DNA from: Jatrophihabitans cynanchi
Lineage (GTDB): Bacteria; Actinomycetota; Actinomycetes; Mycobacteriales; Jatrophihabitantaceae
Direction of reading: 5' to 3'
DNA: 64,000 bases
Assembly: GCF_027247405.1 (NCBI RefSeq)
Contig: NZ_CP097463.1
Coordinates: forward strand, 806,001-870,000
Shown piece by piece: positions 1 to 8,133 of this stretch. Positions within the stretch are counted from its first letter, which is position 1; every line of letters begins with the position of its first letter. Both the position numbers and the translations under genes were made by a program. The notes below the pieces were generated by a model that saw only the letters and a program-made list of their open reading frames with translations, was not told the origin of the DNA and did not search any database.

Positions 1-297
1 CGCGGTCTGGATCGCGTCCGAGCCGTGCAGCGCCTCGTCGGTGACGTGCACCGCCTTGTCCGCACCCATGGACAACGCCTTGCGGATCGATTCGGTGGCG
101 CGTTCCGGGCCTACGGTCATGATGGTGACCTCGCCGCCCTGGGACTCCTTCAGTTGCAGGCCCTCTTCGATGGCGAACTCGTCGATGTAGTTGATGACCG
201 GGTCCACGGACGCGCGGTCGACGGTGTTGTCCGCCGGGTTGAGCTTGCGTTCTGCCTCGGTATCCGGCACCTGCTTGACCAGCACCACGATGTTCAT
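1..297 (-). CDS. etfB: Electron transfer flavoprotein beta subunit (partial, runs off left edge)
   Basis: N-terminal 99 residues of EtfB, which passes electrons from acyl-CoA dehydrogenases to the membrane quinone pool as a heterodimer with EtfA. The start reads MNIVVLVKQVPDTEAERKL, the hallmark N-terminus of the family, followed by an INYIDEFAIEEGLQLKE stretch and a GPERATESIRKALSMGAD segment that belongs to the AMP/FAD-binding fold. The ATG at 297 is preceded by GGAG about 7 nt upstream. EtfA would be expected beyond the window edge. In M. tuberculosis the equivalent fixA (Rv3029c) also sits back to back with the Rv3030 methyltransferase, as here. Confidence 0.93.
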   Translation of the reverse strand, partial: MNIVVLVKQVPDTEAERKLNPADNTVDRASVDPVINYIDEFAIEEGLQLKESQGGEVTIMTVGPERATESIRKALSMGADKAVHVTDEALHGSDAIQTA

Positions 298-548
298 ACA
301 CGCTCCAGGAAAAGGGTGTCGCTGCACGTTGCTACTGCTGCACACTCTGCCTAAGTTACCCATCAGTAGCAATATGACGGTGGTCCCACCTCGTCCCCAG
401 CATTCCATCCGCGGCGCCGGTGGCCACGCGCGGTCGCCACGCGCGGTGCGACAGATCCGGACAGACCGGCCTGCAGCTAACACAACTGTTGCACGATCTG
501 TGCGAATCGATAACCTGGGTCCGCTCACACGGCCACGAGAGGACGCAC

Positions 549-1382
549 ATGACCGAGTTCGCCAAGCCCGCCTACCCGCTGATCCTCACACGCAAGGACT
601 GGGACAAGAAGAAGGGCGTCATCGCGAAGATGGCCGGGAAGACGGGTATCGGCGAGCAGTGCGACAAGGTGTTCGCGCTGTACAACGCCGTGCACTGGGA
701 CCGTCTGGATCTGCCTGCTCGGCGCCGGGTCGTGCTGCAGAACTGGAAGGACGACAGCTACACCAAGGCCAACTGGGAGAAGCTGGTCAAGGAGGCCATG
801 GCCGAGGTCACCGGCAACATGGCGAAGCTGTCCGCGGAGCTCTACAAGCTGCGCGACCTGTGCACCAAGACGGCGGCGAACTTCAAGAAGCTCAAGGCGA
901 TCCCGTCCTCGAGTACCCAGCACGTGCTGACGATGGCGAAGACCGCCGATCACCTCGGCGTGCAGTTGAACAAGAACTCGATGGGCGGTGTACTCAGCGC
1001 GCTGAACAAGGAGTTCCTGGCCGAGGTGAAGATGAAGTTCATCGACCCGATGTGGCCCGGCATCCGCACCTACGCCAACAGGCACGCGAACCTGATGGCC
1101 GAGATCAAGCGCACGCCGACGCCGGACAAGCTCAACAGCGACGGGCGCACCGGCATCCGGGACCTGACCACCGGTCTGGGCAACATCGCCAAGCTCGGCG
1201 AGCGCGGCTGGGGCCCGAAGAACGACGCTGCGCGAACGCTGTGCACGCAGCTCACGCCGTGGGCGAACTCGCAGAGCGGCCTGGTCGAACCGGGCGCATC
1301 AGCGCAGGACGTGCTGGCCGAGGTCGCCAAGATCGAGCCGATCTTCAACCGCGCGCTGCAACTCGTCGCCGCGGCGCGGTAG
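549..1382 (+). CDS. Hypothetical lysine-rich helical protein
   Basis: 277 residues, not recognised. The ATG at 549 is chosen because GAGAGGA lies about 7 nt upstream; the frame stays open further upstream but without a ribosome site. The protein is soluble, has no signal peptide or membrane segment, and looks mostly helical with many Lys, Met and Trp residues (for example TRKDWDKKKG near the N-terminus), which is unusual beside Arg/Ala-rich neighbours. It lies between etfB and the Rv3030-like methyltransferase, a place where mycobacteria have no gene as far as I recall, so it may be a lineage-specific insertion. No function is proposed. Confidence 0.8.
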   Translation: MTEFAKPAYPLILTRKDWDKKKGVIAKMAGKTGIGEQCDKVFALYNAVHWDRLDLPARRRVVLQNWKDDSYTKANWEKLVKEAMAEVTGNMAKLSAELYKLRDLCTKTAANFKKLKAIPSSSTQHVLTMAKTADHLGVQLNKNSMGGVLSALNKEFLAEVKMKFIDPMWPGIRTYANRHANLMAEIKRTPTPDKLNSDGRTGIRDLTTGLGNIAKLGERGWGPKNDAARTLCTQLTPWANSQSGLVEPGASAQDVLAEVAKIEPIFNRALQLVAAAR

Positions 1383-1384
1383 GG

Positions 1385-2152
1385 CTGCCCATCGACGCAA
1401 CCGGCCTGCCGCTCACCGGCGAACGCACCGTCCCCGGCGTGCCCACCGAGAACTACTGGTTCCGCCGGCACGAGGCTGTGTACCGGTTCGCGGCGCCGCT
1501 GGTCGCCGGGCGGCGCGTCCTCGAGGTGGGCTGCGGCGAGGGGTACGGCACCGCGCTGCTCGCGCGTTCGGCGGCGCGGATCGTCGGGATCGACTACGAC
1601 GCCTCAGCCACGGCGCACGCGACACGCAGCTACCCGGTCGCCAGGTTCGTGCGCGCGAACCTGGCGGCACTGCCGGTGCCGTCCGGATCCGTCGACGTGC
1701 TCGTGAGCCTGCAGGTGATCGAGCACGTGTGGAACCACCCCGAGTTCGTCGCTGAGTGCCGGCGCGCGCTCGGTCCCGGCGGCCACCTGCTGGTGTCGAC
1801 ACCGAACCGGCTGACCTTCTCCCCCGGGCGGGACACGCCGCTGAATCCCTTCCACACCAAGGAGTTCACCGCGGCCGAACTCGTCGACCTGCTCACCCGC
1901 GGCGGCTTCGAGGTGGAGGCGGTGCTCGGCCTGCACGCCGGCGCGCGGCTCGCGGCGTGGGACGCGGCACACGGCGGCTCGTTCGTCGGCGCACAGCTCG
2001 CGGCGCCACCGCAGTCGTGGGAACCGGAGTTGCTACGTGACGTCCGGGCCGTCACCACGTCCGACTTCGCCGTCCTCGCTGCGGACGTGCACGAGGTGGA
2101 CGAATCGCTCGACCTCCTCGTCCTCGCGCGACGGCCGCCCGGGCCGGCGTGA
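1385..2152 (+). CDS. Class I SAM-dependent methyltransferase, Rv3030-like (MGLP pathway candidate)
   Basis: About 255 residues. LTGERTVPG (10-18) and ENYWFRRHEAVY (22-33) match my memory of Rv3030; VLEVGCGEGYG (45-55) is SAM motif I, followed by GIDYD and a VSLQVIEHVW segment. Rv3030 is a proposed O-methyltransferase of methylglucose lipopolysaccharide synthesis. The start is uncertain: there is no ATG, the conserved LTGERT block lies upstream of the first convenient GTG (1439), and the next GTG upstream (1259) overlaps the previous gene. A CTG at 1385, 5 nt after GTAGGG and 2 nt after the upstream stop, is used here. The 3' end overlaps a convergent gene by 120 bp. Confidence 0.8.
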   Translation: MPIDATGLPLTGERTVPGVPTENYWFRRHEAVYRFAAPLVAGRRVLEVGCGEGYGTALLARSAARIVGIDYDASATAHATRSYPVARFVRANLAALPVPSGSVDVLVSLQVIEHVWNHPEFVAECRRALGPGGHLLVSTPNRLTFSPGRDTPLNPFHTKEFTAAELVDLLTRGGFEVEAVLGLHAGARLAAWDAAHGGSFVGAQLAAPPQSWEPELLRDVRAVTTSDFAVLAADVHEVDESLDLLVLARRPPGPA

Positions 2153-2659
2153 CGCTCCGGCGTAGGCGCGCAGGGCGGCGAGTGCGAGCGCGGCACCGGC
2201 AGTGAGCGCCAGTATGCAGAGCACGAGGAACAGCCCGGAGAGGTCAGGTGCGGCGCCTTCGGCGTCGTCGATGAAGACCGCGCCCCACCCGCTGCAGTCG
2301 ACGGAGATCGCTCCGGTGTAAGGGGAAACGAACGTGCCGATCGTGTTCGTGGCCTTGCTGTTGGCACCCGCGGACGAAACGTCCAGCAACTGTTCGCCGG
2401 AGTCCGCCGCCGACCACTGGCACTGCAACTGGGCGACGTCCACGCCGCGCCCCTGCAGGGCGTGCACGCCGCCCGGCACCGCCAGCTGATACGTCTTGTT
2501 CTCGATCACCCGGGCGTAAGCGGGCGGGGCCGCGCCCGGCGAGTAGGAGTGCCGCTGCGTTCCCCCCACGATCCGGCACAACCCAGCCAAGATCAGCGCG
2601 GCGAACAGCAGTAGCACCGCAGCAGTCGCCATGCGGCCCTGCTGTCGTGACGCCGGCAT
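2033..2659 (-). CDS. Small two-helix membrane protein of unknown function
   Basis: 208 residues, unrecognised. Predicted helices at about 11-28 (ATAAVLLLFAALILAGLC) and 143-163 (GLFLVLCILALTAGAALAL) enclose a roughly 110-residue domain, probably extracytoplasmic, with two cysteines (QLQCQW and VDCSGW) that could form a disulfide. The tail after the second helix is charged and lies antisense to the methyltransferase 3' end (120-bp convergent overlap). The ATG at 2659 is chosen because TAGGCT is placed 7 nt upstream, a leaderless arrangement; two earlier in-frame starts (2680) would lie inside the promoter. It is divergent from the glycosyltransferase with only 35 bp between starts. Confidence 0.7.
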   Translation of the reverse strand: MPASRQQGRMATAAVLLLFAALILAGLCRIVGGTQRHSYSPGAAPPAYARVIENKTYQLAVPGGVHALQGRGVDVAQLQCQWSAADSGEQLLDVSSAGANSKATNTIGTFVSPYTGAISVDCSGWGAVFIDDAEGAAPDLSGLFLVLCILALTAGAALALAALRAYAGASRRPGRPSREDEEVERFVHLVHVRSEDGEVGRGDGPDVT

Positions 2660-2666
2660 GGCGGCC

Positions 2667-2672
2667 AGCCTA
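2667..2672 (-). promoter_or_regulatory. -10 box TAGGCT, leaderless start at 2659
   Basis: TAGGCT on the minus strand followed by 7 nt and ATG, with no Shine-Dalgarno sequence. It decides the start of the membrane protein gene. Confidence 0.55.
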
Positions 2673-2680
2673 GCCTGCAC

Positions 2681-2686
2681 TAGCGT
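2681..2686 (+). promoter_or_regulatory. -10 box TAGCGT, leaderless start at 2695
   Basis: TAGCGT followed by 8 nt and the GTG of the glycosyltransferase. Together with the opposite TAGGCT it forms a very compact divergent promoter pair. Confidence 0.55.
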
Positions 2687-2694
2687 GCACAGCC

Positions 2695-3879
2695 GTGCGC
2701 GTCTTGCTGCTGTCCTGGGAGTACCCGCCGCTTGTCGTCGGCGGCCTGGGCCGGCATGTCGAAGCGCTCGCCCGCGAGCTTGCCTCGGCAGGCCACGACG
2801 TCCGCGTAGTCACGCGCGGGGAACAAGCCCGGTCGAGCGAGGCCACGCGTGACGGGGTGCGCGTGCATCGGGCCGCCGCGGATCCGCTCGCGATCGACTT
2901 CACCACCGAGAGCCTGCTCGCGTGGTCGCAGGCGGCCGAGCACGCGCTGCTGCGCGCCGCACTGCCGATGCTGCGCCGGTGGCGGCCGGACGTCGTGCAC
3001 GCGCACGACTGGCTGGTGGCCCAGAGCGCGATCACCCTCGCGCAGGTGACGGGCGCAGCGCTCGTCAGCACCGTCCATGCCACTGAGGCCGGGCGGCACC
3101 AGGGCTGGCTGCCGGGACCGCTGAACCTGGCGATCCACTCCGTCGAGCGCTGGCTGGTGAGCCGATCGGCCGTGGTGATCACCTGCTCGACGGCGATGCA
3201 CGACGAGGTCGTCCGGCTCTTCGAGCTGCCCGCCGAGCGGGTGGTGGTCGTTCCGAACGGCATCGAAGCGGCACGTTGGCGCGTGTCCGGCGTCGCCCGC
3301 CAGGCCGCCCGGGCACGCTTCGACGGCGCTGCCCCGCTGCTCGTGTTCGCCGGACGGCTGGTGCACGAGAAGGGCGTGCAGACTCTGTTGGACGCGGTGC
3401 GTCCGCTGCGTGCGCACCATCCCGGGCTCCGGCTCGCCGTCGCCGGCACGGGCGTGCACGAGGCGGCGCTGCACGCGCGGGCCCGGCGCTTGCGCATCGC
3501 ACGGCTCGTCGACTGGCTCGGGTCCCTCGCCGCGGACGCACTCGCCGCGCTGCTCGCCGCCGCCGACGTAGTGATCGTCCCGTCGCTGTACGAGCCGTTC
3601 GGCATCGTCGCGCTGGAGGCCGCCGCCGCGCGCACACCGCTCGTGGTGGCGCGGACGGGCGGGCTGGCCGACCTCGTGTCCGACGGCGTCGCGGCGGACT
3701 CGTTCGCGGCCGGTGACAGCGCCGCCCTGGCCGCGGCCGTCGCGCGTGTCCTCGCCGACCCGGACCGGGCTCAGCGCGCGGTTCGCCGTGCGGGCCGGGT
3801 GATTCGTCGCGACTACACCTGGACGGTGGTCGCGGCGCACACCGCCGATGCCTACGCGCGCGCTGCCGCGGTCCGGTAG
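2695..3879 (+). CDS. GT4-family glycosyltransferase, Rv3032-like (alpha-glucan/MGLP elongation)
   Basis: 394 residues, GT-B fold. The N-terminus has SWEYPPLVVGGLGRHVEAL, typical of glycogen-synthase-like GT4 enzymes; HAHDW is near residue 101; the donor-site E-x7-E motif EPFGIVALEA is near residue 298. Rv3032, the mycobacterial counterpart, is an alpha-1,4-glucosyltransferase that elongates methylglucose lipopolysaccharide and capsular glucan. In mycobacteria the GH57 branching enzyme Rv3031 lies between Rv3030 and Rv3032; here that gene is absent and the minus-strand membrane protein takes the place. GTG start without a Shine-Dalgarno sequence, positioned for leaderless translation. Confidence 0.85.
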   Translation: MRVLLLSWEYPPLVVGGLGRHVEALARELASAGHDVRVVTRGEQARSSEATRDGVRVHRAAADPLAIDFTTESLLAWSQAAEHALLRAALPMLRRWRPDVVHAHDWLVAQSAITLAQVTGAALVSTVHATEAGRHQGWLPGPLNLAIHSVERWLVSRSAVVITCSTAMHDEVVRLFELPAERVVVVPNGIEAARWRVSGVARQAARARFDGAAPLLVFAGRLVHEKGVQTLLDAVRPLRAHHPGLRLAVAGTGVHEAALHARARRLRIARLVDWLGSLAADALAALLAAADVVIVPSLYEPFGIVALEAAAARTPLVVARTGGLADLVSDGVAADSFAAGDSAALAAAVARVLADPDRAQRAVRRAGRVIRRDYTWTVVAAHTADAYARAAAVR

Positions 3880-3890
3880 CCGGTCCGTGA

Positions 3891-3922
3891 TGCGATTGAG
3901 GGGTCCGGACCCCGCGATCGCA
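3891..3922. repeat. Palindromic intergenic element, copy A (possible bidirectional terminator)
   Basis: 32-nt imperfect palindrome starting TGCGATTGAGGGGTCC and ending GGACCCCGCGATCGCA, followed by TGACA. It sits between the convergent ends of the glycosyltransferase and the PLP enzyme, so it could end both transcripts; there is no U-tract. Two more copies occur at 31389-31420 (inverted) and 32395-32426. Confidence 0.7.
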
Positions 3923-3951
3923 TGACAAACCCATCAGCTCGGGCAAACCCG

Positions 3952-5037
3952 TCAGCTCAGGCGCGCGGCCACCGCGTCGGCGTACGGCGCCAGGTCGATA
4001 CCTTGGCCGGCGAGCCAGTCGTCGTCGAAGTAGGTGTGGGCGTACCGCTCGCCACCGTCACAGAGCAGGCTGACGATGCTGCCGTCCTGCCCCGCCGCAT
4101 GCAGCTCGGCCGCGAGGTGCAGCACCCCCCACAGGTTCGTGCCGGTCGACGCACCCACCCGGCGCCCGAGTACCGGCTCCAAGGCACGCGCGGCCGCGAT
4201 CGAGGCGGCGTCCGGCACCGAGAGCATCCGGTCGACGACACCGGGCAGGAAGCTCGGCTCGACACGCGGCCGGCCGATCCCCTCGATGCGCGACCCACAC
4301 CCGGTGGTCACCGAGTCGTCACGGTCGCGCCAGCCCGGGAAGAACGCGGAGTTCTCCACGTCGATCACGCACAGCGCGGTGTCGTACCGGCGATAGCGCA
4401 GGTACCGGCCGATCGTCGCACTCGTCCCGCCCGTCCCTGCGCCCACCACGACCCAGGCCGGCACCGGATGGCGCTCCAGCGCCATCTGCTCGAAGATCGA
4501 CTCGGCGATGTTGTTGTTCCCCCGCCAATCGGTCGCCCGCTCGGCGTAGGTGAACTGGTCGAGGTAGTGCCCACCGCACTCGCGGGCCAGCCGGGCCGCC
4601 TCGGCGTACACGGTCGTCGGGTCGTCCACGACGTGGCAGCGGCCGCCCTCGCGCTCGATCAGTGCGACCTTCTCGGCGCTGGTGGTCCGCGGGATCACCG
4701 CGACGAACGGCAGGCCGAGCATCCGGGCGAAGTACGCCTCACTGATCGCGGTCGAGCCGGACGACGCCTCGAGCACCGTGGTGCCCTCGCCGATCTGCCC
4801 GTTGCACAGCGCGTACAGGAACAGCGAGCGGGCCAACCGGTGTTTGAGCGATCCGGTCGGGTGCGTCGACTCGTCCTTGAGGTAGACGTCGACGCCCGGC
4901 ATGGAGGGCAGTACCAGCGGCACCAGGTGCGTGTCGGCCGAACGGTTCGCGTCGGCCTCGACGCGGCGCACCGCCTCGTCCACCCAGGCGCGCGCCGCAC
5001 GCGAGCGCCGGTCCACGTCATGCACGGCGTCATGCAC
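3952..5037 (-). CDS. cds1: PLP-dependent cysteine synthase-family enzyme, Cds1-like
   Basis: 361 residues, fold type II PLP enzyme. Schiff-base lysine K65 lies in [19 protein letters not shown] (about 91-100) binds the substrate carboxylate, and [10 protein letters not shown] forms the phosphate-binding loop. The sequence resembles Rv3684/Cds1, an L-cysteine desulfhydrase that releases H2S, pyruvate and ammonia, more than CysK: it has a long C-terminal part and the DDW-rich tail. GTG start at 5037 overlaps the upstream stop by 8 nt, so it is translationally coupled to the acyltransferase gene. An O-acetylserine/cystathionine synthase activity cannot be excluded. Confidence 0.8.
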   Translation of the reverse strand: MHDAVHDVDRRSRAARAWVDEAVRRVEADANRSADTHLVPLVLPSMPGVDVYLKDESTHPTGSLKHRLARSLFLYALCNGQIGEGTTVLEASSGSTAISEAYFARMLGLPFVAVIPRTTSAEKVALIEREGGRCHVVDDPTTVYAEAARLARECGGHYLDQFTYAERATDWRGNNNIAESIFEQMALERHPVPAWVVVGAGTGGTSATIGRYLRYRRYDTALCVIDVENSAFFPGWRDRDDSVTTGCGSRIEGIGRPRVEPSFLPGVVDRMLSVPDAASIAAARALEPVLGRRVGASTGTNLWGVLHLAAELHAAGQDGSIVSLLCDGGERYAHTYFDDDWLAGQGIDLAPYADAVAARLS

Positions 5038-5656
5038 GGCGGTCTCGGATCACCCGGGCGGGCACGCCGACGGCAACGCTGTGGCCCGGCAGGTCCCTCG
5101 TGACGACCGCGTTCGCACCCACGACCGAACCCTCGCCGATCTCCACCCCGCGCGCAACCGTCACCTTGGTGCCGAGCCAGACGTCGCGACCGATCCGCAC
5201 GCGTGACTTGGCGATGCCCTGGTCCTTGATCGGGACGGTCAGGTCGGCGAAGTTGTGGTCGAAGTCGGAGATGTACACGTTGTCCGCGATCAGCGTGCTG
5301 TCGCCGATCTCCACGTCCAGGTAACAGTTGATCGAGACGTCCCGCGCCAGCACGCACTTGTCACCGACCGACAGCGTGCCCTCGTGACAGCGCAACGCGG
5401 TGTCCACGCCGAGGTGGATCCACCGGCCGAGGATGAGCCGTCCGTAGCCGCGCCGCGCGTACAGCTCCACGCCGCGGTCCAGGAACACGAAGCCGGTCGT
5501 GATCACGTGCCGGTTGCGCACCTTGAAGGCGAAGAACCGCCAGTACCGCACCAGGTACCAGGGCGTATACGCGCGATGGCGCAGCACCCACCGCAGCGAC
5601 GCCCAGGTCAGGAAGCGGGCGCTGCGCAGCTGCACCCGCTCAGGACGCTGCAGCAT
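5030..5656 (-). CDS. Left-handed beta-helix (hexapeptide) O-acyltransferase, Rv3034c-like
   Basis: 208 residues. The C-terminal half carries hexapeptide repeats ([69 protein letters not shown]) and the closing [11 protein letters not shown] typical of acetyl/acyltransferases; DFDHNF contains the likely catalytic His. Rv3034c, its apparent mycobacterial equivalent, is a proposed acyltransferase of methylglucose lipopolysaccharides. The ATG at 5656 overlaps the HAD gene by 17 nt, and the longer upstream reading is antisense-like and Arg/Ser-rich, so it was rejected. Part of a five-gene minus-strand operon. Confidence 0.82.
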   Translation of the reverse strand: MLQRPERVQLRSARFLTWASLRWVLRHRAYTPWYLVRYWRFFAFKVRNRHVITTGFVFLDRGVELYARRGYGRLILGRWIHLGVDTALRCHEGTLSVGDKCVLARDVSINCYLDVEIGDSTLIADNVYISDFDHNFADLTVPIKDQGIAKSRVRIGRDVWLGTKVTVARGVEIGEGSVVGANAVVTRDLPGHSVAVGVPARVIRDRRA

Positions 5657-6302
5657 CGGGCGCCTCCAGCAGCCGGGCCAGGTCGCCGACGGTGCGGCAG
5701 ATCGCCAGCGGGCGCGCCGACTCGAGCTCGTCCGGGAGCGCGTACCCCCACCCGGCGCCGAGGCAGCCGATGTCGTGCGCGCGGGCACCGAGCACATCGT
5801 GCGAGCGGTCGCCGACCATCAGCACGCCGGACGGGTCTGGATGGCCCAGTTGCTCGAGCACGTGTGCGATCACCAGCGCCTTCGTGCCGCGCGAGCCGTC
5901 CAGCGCATCGCCGCCGATGACCTCGAACATCTCGGCCACGCCGAGGTGTTCGACGATCGGCACCGCGTAGCGCTCGGGCTTGCTGGTCGCGACGGCGAGC
6001 CGGACCCCGTCGCCGCGCAAGGTCTGCAGCAGCGCAGGCACCCCGTCGAACGCCGTGGTGTCGAACATGGCCGTCGCATAGAAGTCGCGGTACGCCGCGA
6101 TCACCTCGGCAAGTGGCACCGCGCCGATCAGTGGTGGCAGCGACTCGTAGAACGGCGGGCCGAGAAGCGCCCGCTCGGTCCGCGCGTCCGGCTCCGGGAC
6201 CCCGGTGACGGCGAACGCGTGGCGCAGCGCCGCCAGGATCCCCCGGGCAGAGTCCGAGACGGTGCCGTCCAGGTCGAACAGGACCACGCTTGGCACGGGC
6301 AC
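5640..6302 (-). CDS. HAD-superfamily phosphatase, phosphoglycolate phosphatase-like
   Basis: 220 residues. Motif I is FDLDGT (D10/D12), motif II lies in VATSKPERY, and motif IV is GDRSHDVLGA; a helical cap lies between motifs I and II, as in Gph. Gph-type enzymes remove phosphate from 2-phosphoglycolate or other small phosphometabolites. Within this operon it could equally act on a sugar phosphate of the polysaccharide pathway, a function hinted at only by position. GTG start at 6302, 3 nt after the methyltransferase stop. Confidence 0.82.
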   Translation of the reverse strand: MPVPSVVLFDLDGTVSDSARGILAALRHAFAVTGVPEPDARTERALLGPPFYESLPPLIGAVPLAEVIAAYRDFYATAMFDTTAFDGVPALLQTLRGDGVRLAVATSKPERYAVPIVEHLGVAEMFEVIGGDALDGSRGTKALVIAHVLEQLGHPDPSGVLMVGDRSHDVLGARAHDIGCLGAGWGYALPDELESARPLAICRTVGDLARLLEAPDAAAS

Positions 6303-6305
6303 GGC

Positions 6306-7232
6306 TTACCGCTTCAGCCCGGTGATCTCGGCGTTGTAGAACAACCCCTTCGGGACGACGTGTTCGAGCACCCGATCGACCGCGGACAGCCGCATCCAGC
6401 CCTTCATCGCGAAGTTCGCCCAGCGCATCCCGAGCCTGCCCTTCGGCACGGCGCACTCGAACGTGCGCACCGGCCAGCCGAACCACGCTGCCAGCAGCTC
6501 GTTGGTCCGCACCTGCACCTGCACCGCGCCGGCAGCCCGTGCCGTCGCCGCGAGCGAGGCGGGAGCGAACGTGTGCAGGTCGACCACCGCCTCGAGCGCG
6601 GCGGCCCGCGAGGACTCGTCGAGTTCCTCTTGCGGACGGCGCCAGCCGGCCAGTTGCGGCAGCCGGGTGACCCGCGTGGCCGCCCACCAGGTCATCCGCG
6701 AGAGCCGGCGCGCGATCACGTCGCCGTAGCGGGTCGGTTCGCCGGCGAAGACGAACCGACCGCCCGGCTTGAGCACCCGCAGCACCTCGCGCAGTGCGAG
6801 CTCGACGTCCGGGATGTGATGCAGCACCGCGTGCCCGATCACCAGGTCGAAGCTGTCGTCGTCGTACGGCAGCCGTTCGGCGTCGGCCACCCGGCCCTGC
6901 ACCTGAAAGCCCAGGGACGCGGCGTTGCGCTCGGCGACCGCGACCATGCCCGGGCTCAGGTCGGTCACGTGGCCCTTGTCCAGGACGCCGGCCAGCTTCA
7001 GGTTCAGGGTGAAGAACCCGGTGCCGCAGCCGAGTTCGAGCGAGCGGCCGTAGGGCCAGCCGTCGTGGCCGGCGACGTGCTCGAACCGGTCACGCGCGTA
7101 GTCGATGCAGCGCTGGTCGAACGAGATGGACCACTTCTCGTCGTACGTGCCCGCTTCCCAATCGTGGTAGAGCACGTTGGCCAGCTTGGGATCGTCCCAG
7201 GCGGCGGCGATCTGCTCCTCGGTCGCACTCAT
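6306..7232 (-). CDS. SAM-dependent methyltransferase, Rv3037c-like (MGLP pathway candidate)
   Basis: 308 residues. LELGCGTGFF (65-74) is motif I, TDLSPGMVAVAE motif II and FDLVIGHAVLHHIPD motif IV. The N-terminus (WDDPKLANVLYHDWEAGTYDEKW) strongly resembles mycobacterial Rv3037c as I remember it, including the tail ending in GLFYNAEITGL. Rv3037c and Rv3030 are the two methyltransferases suggested for sugar O-methylation of methylglucose lipopolysaccharides. The ATG at 7232 has no clear ribosome site. It heads the minus-strand operon methyltransferase, HAD phosphatase, acyltransferase, Cds1-like. Confidence 0.84.
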   Translation of the reverse strand: MSATEEQIAAAWDDPKLANVLYHDWEAGTYDEKWSISFDQRCIDYARDRFEHVAGHDGWPYGRSLELGCGTGFFTLNLKLAGVLDKGHVTDLSPGMVAVAERNAASLGFQVQGRVADAERLPYDDDSFDLVIGHAVLHHIPDVELALREVLRVLKPGGRFVFAGEPTRYGDVIARRLSRMTWWAATRVTRLPQLAGWRRPQEELDESSRAAALEAVVDLHTFAPASLAATARAAGAVQVQVRTNELLAAWFGWPVRTFECAVPKGRLGMRWANFAMKGWMRLSAVDRVLEHVVPKGLFYNAEITGLKR

Positions 7233-7268
7233 CGGGTCGTCGCGCTCACCGGACTCGGCACACGGCCG

Positions 7269-8054
7269 TCACCCGAAGACCGCCTTGCCCGGCCCGTGTT
7301 CGATGAACGAGCGCATGCCGACCGCGCGGTCCTCGGTCGCGAATAGCGAGGCGAACAGGTGCGACTCGAGCCGCAGGCCGTTGCCCAGGTCGCCGTCGAG
7401 GCCGCCGTCGACCGCCGCCTTCGCCGCGGCGAGCGCGAGCGCCGGCCCGGTGGCGAACTTGGCGGCCATCGCGAGCGCGGTCGGGTACACCTCGGCTGCC
7501 GGCACCACCGCGTCGACGAGGCCGATGGCCAGCGCCTCGTCCGCGTCGACGAACCGGCCGGTGTAGATGAGGTCCTTCGCCTTCGCCGGCCCGATCAGCC
7601 GGGGCAGGCGTTGCGTGCCGCCGGCGCCGGGGATGATGCCGAGCAGGATCTCCGGCTGGCCCCACTTGGCGTTGTCCGCGCTGACCCGGAAGTCCGCGGT
7701 GAGGGCGAGCTCGCACCCGCCGCCCAGGGCGTACCCGGTCACGGCCGCGATCACCGGTTTCGGCACGGCGGCCAGGGCGGACAGCGCCGACGAGAGCCGA
7801 CCCGCGTCGCGCAGCATGTCCTCGTGGCTCTGGCCGGCGAACTCCTTGACGTCGGCACCGGCCGCGAACACCTTCTCGCCGCCGTACAGGACAATGGCCC
7901 GGACCGCGCGGTCGCGAGAGACATCGTCAGCAGCGGCGCGCAGCTGTTCTTGCAACTCGGTGTTCAGCGCGTTCATCGGCGGGCGGTCGAGCCGGATCGT
8001 CGCGACTCCGGCGGGATGCGTTCCGCCCGTCTCCACCCGCACCAGCTCAGCCAT
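7269..8054 (-). CDS. Enoyl-CoA hydratase/isomerase (crotonase), EchA17-like
   Basis: 261 residues. The oxyanion-hole segments FAAGADVKEF and GYALGGGCELAL and the block WGQPEILLGIIPGAGGTQRL are standard crotonase features; the first catalytic Glu is present in QPEI. The position of the second catalytic Glu of rat hydratase appears to be Asp (PAKAKDLIYTG), so the reaction may not be plain hydration. The mycobacterial syntenic gene is echA17 (Rv3039c). ATG 8054 is preferred to the TTG 9 nt upstream, with GAAGGG about 12 nt before it and TAGGCT at 8088-8093. Confidence 0.88.
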   Translation of the reverse strand: MAELVRVETGGTHPAGVATIRLDRPPMNALNTELQEQLRAAADDVSRDRAVRAIVLYGGEKVFAAGADVKEFAGQSHEDMLRDAGRLSSALSALAAVPKPVIAAVTGYALGGGCELALTADFRVSADNAKWGQPEILLGIIPGAGGTQRLPRLIGPAKAKDLIYTGRFVDADEALAIGLVDAVVPAAEVYPTALAMAAKFATGPALALAAAKAAVDGGLDGDLGNGLRLESHLFASLFATEDRAVGMRSFIEHGPGKAVFG

Positions 8055-8087
8055 GCTGCCCAACCCTTCGCTCGCGACCGGTACCCG

Positions 8088-8093
8088 AGCCTA
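8088..8093 (-). promoter_or_regulatory. -10 box TAGGCT upstream of the crotonase gene
   Basis: Same hexamer as the leaderless promoters of this window but 33 nt before the ATG, leaving room for a short leader with GAAGGG. Confidence 0.4.
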
Positions 8094-8133
8094 AGGCCTG
8101 CGCGGCTAACGCTCGCGCCGAGTGCCGCAGACC

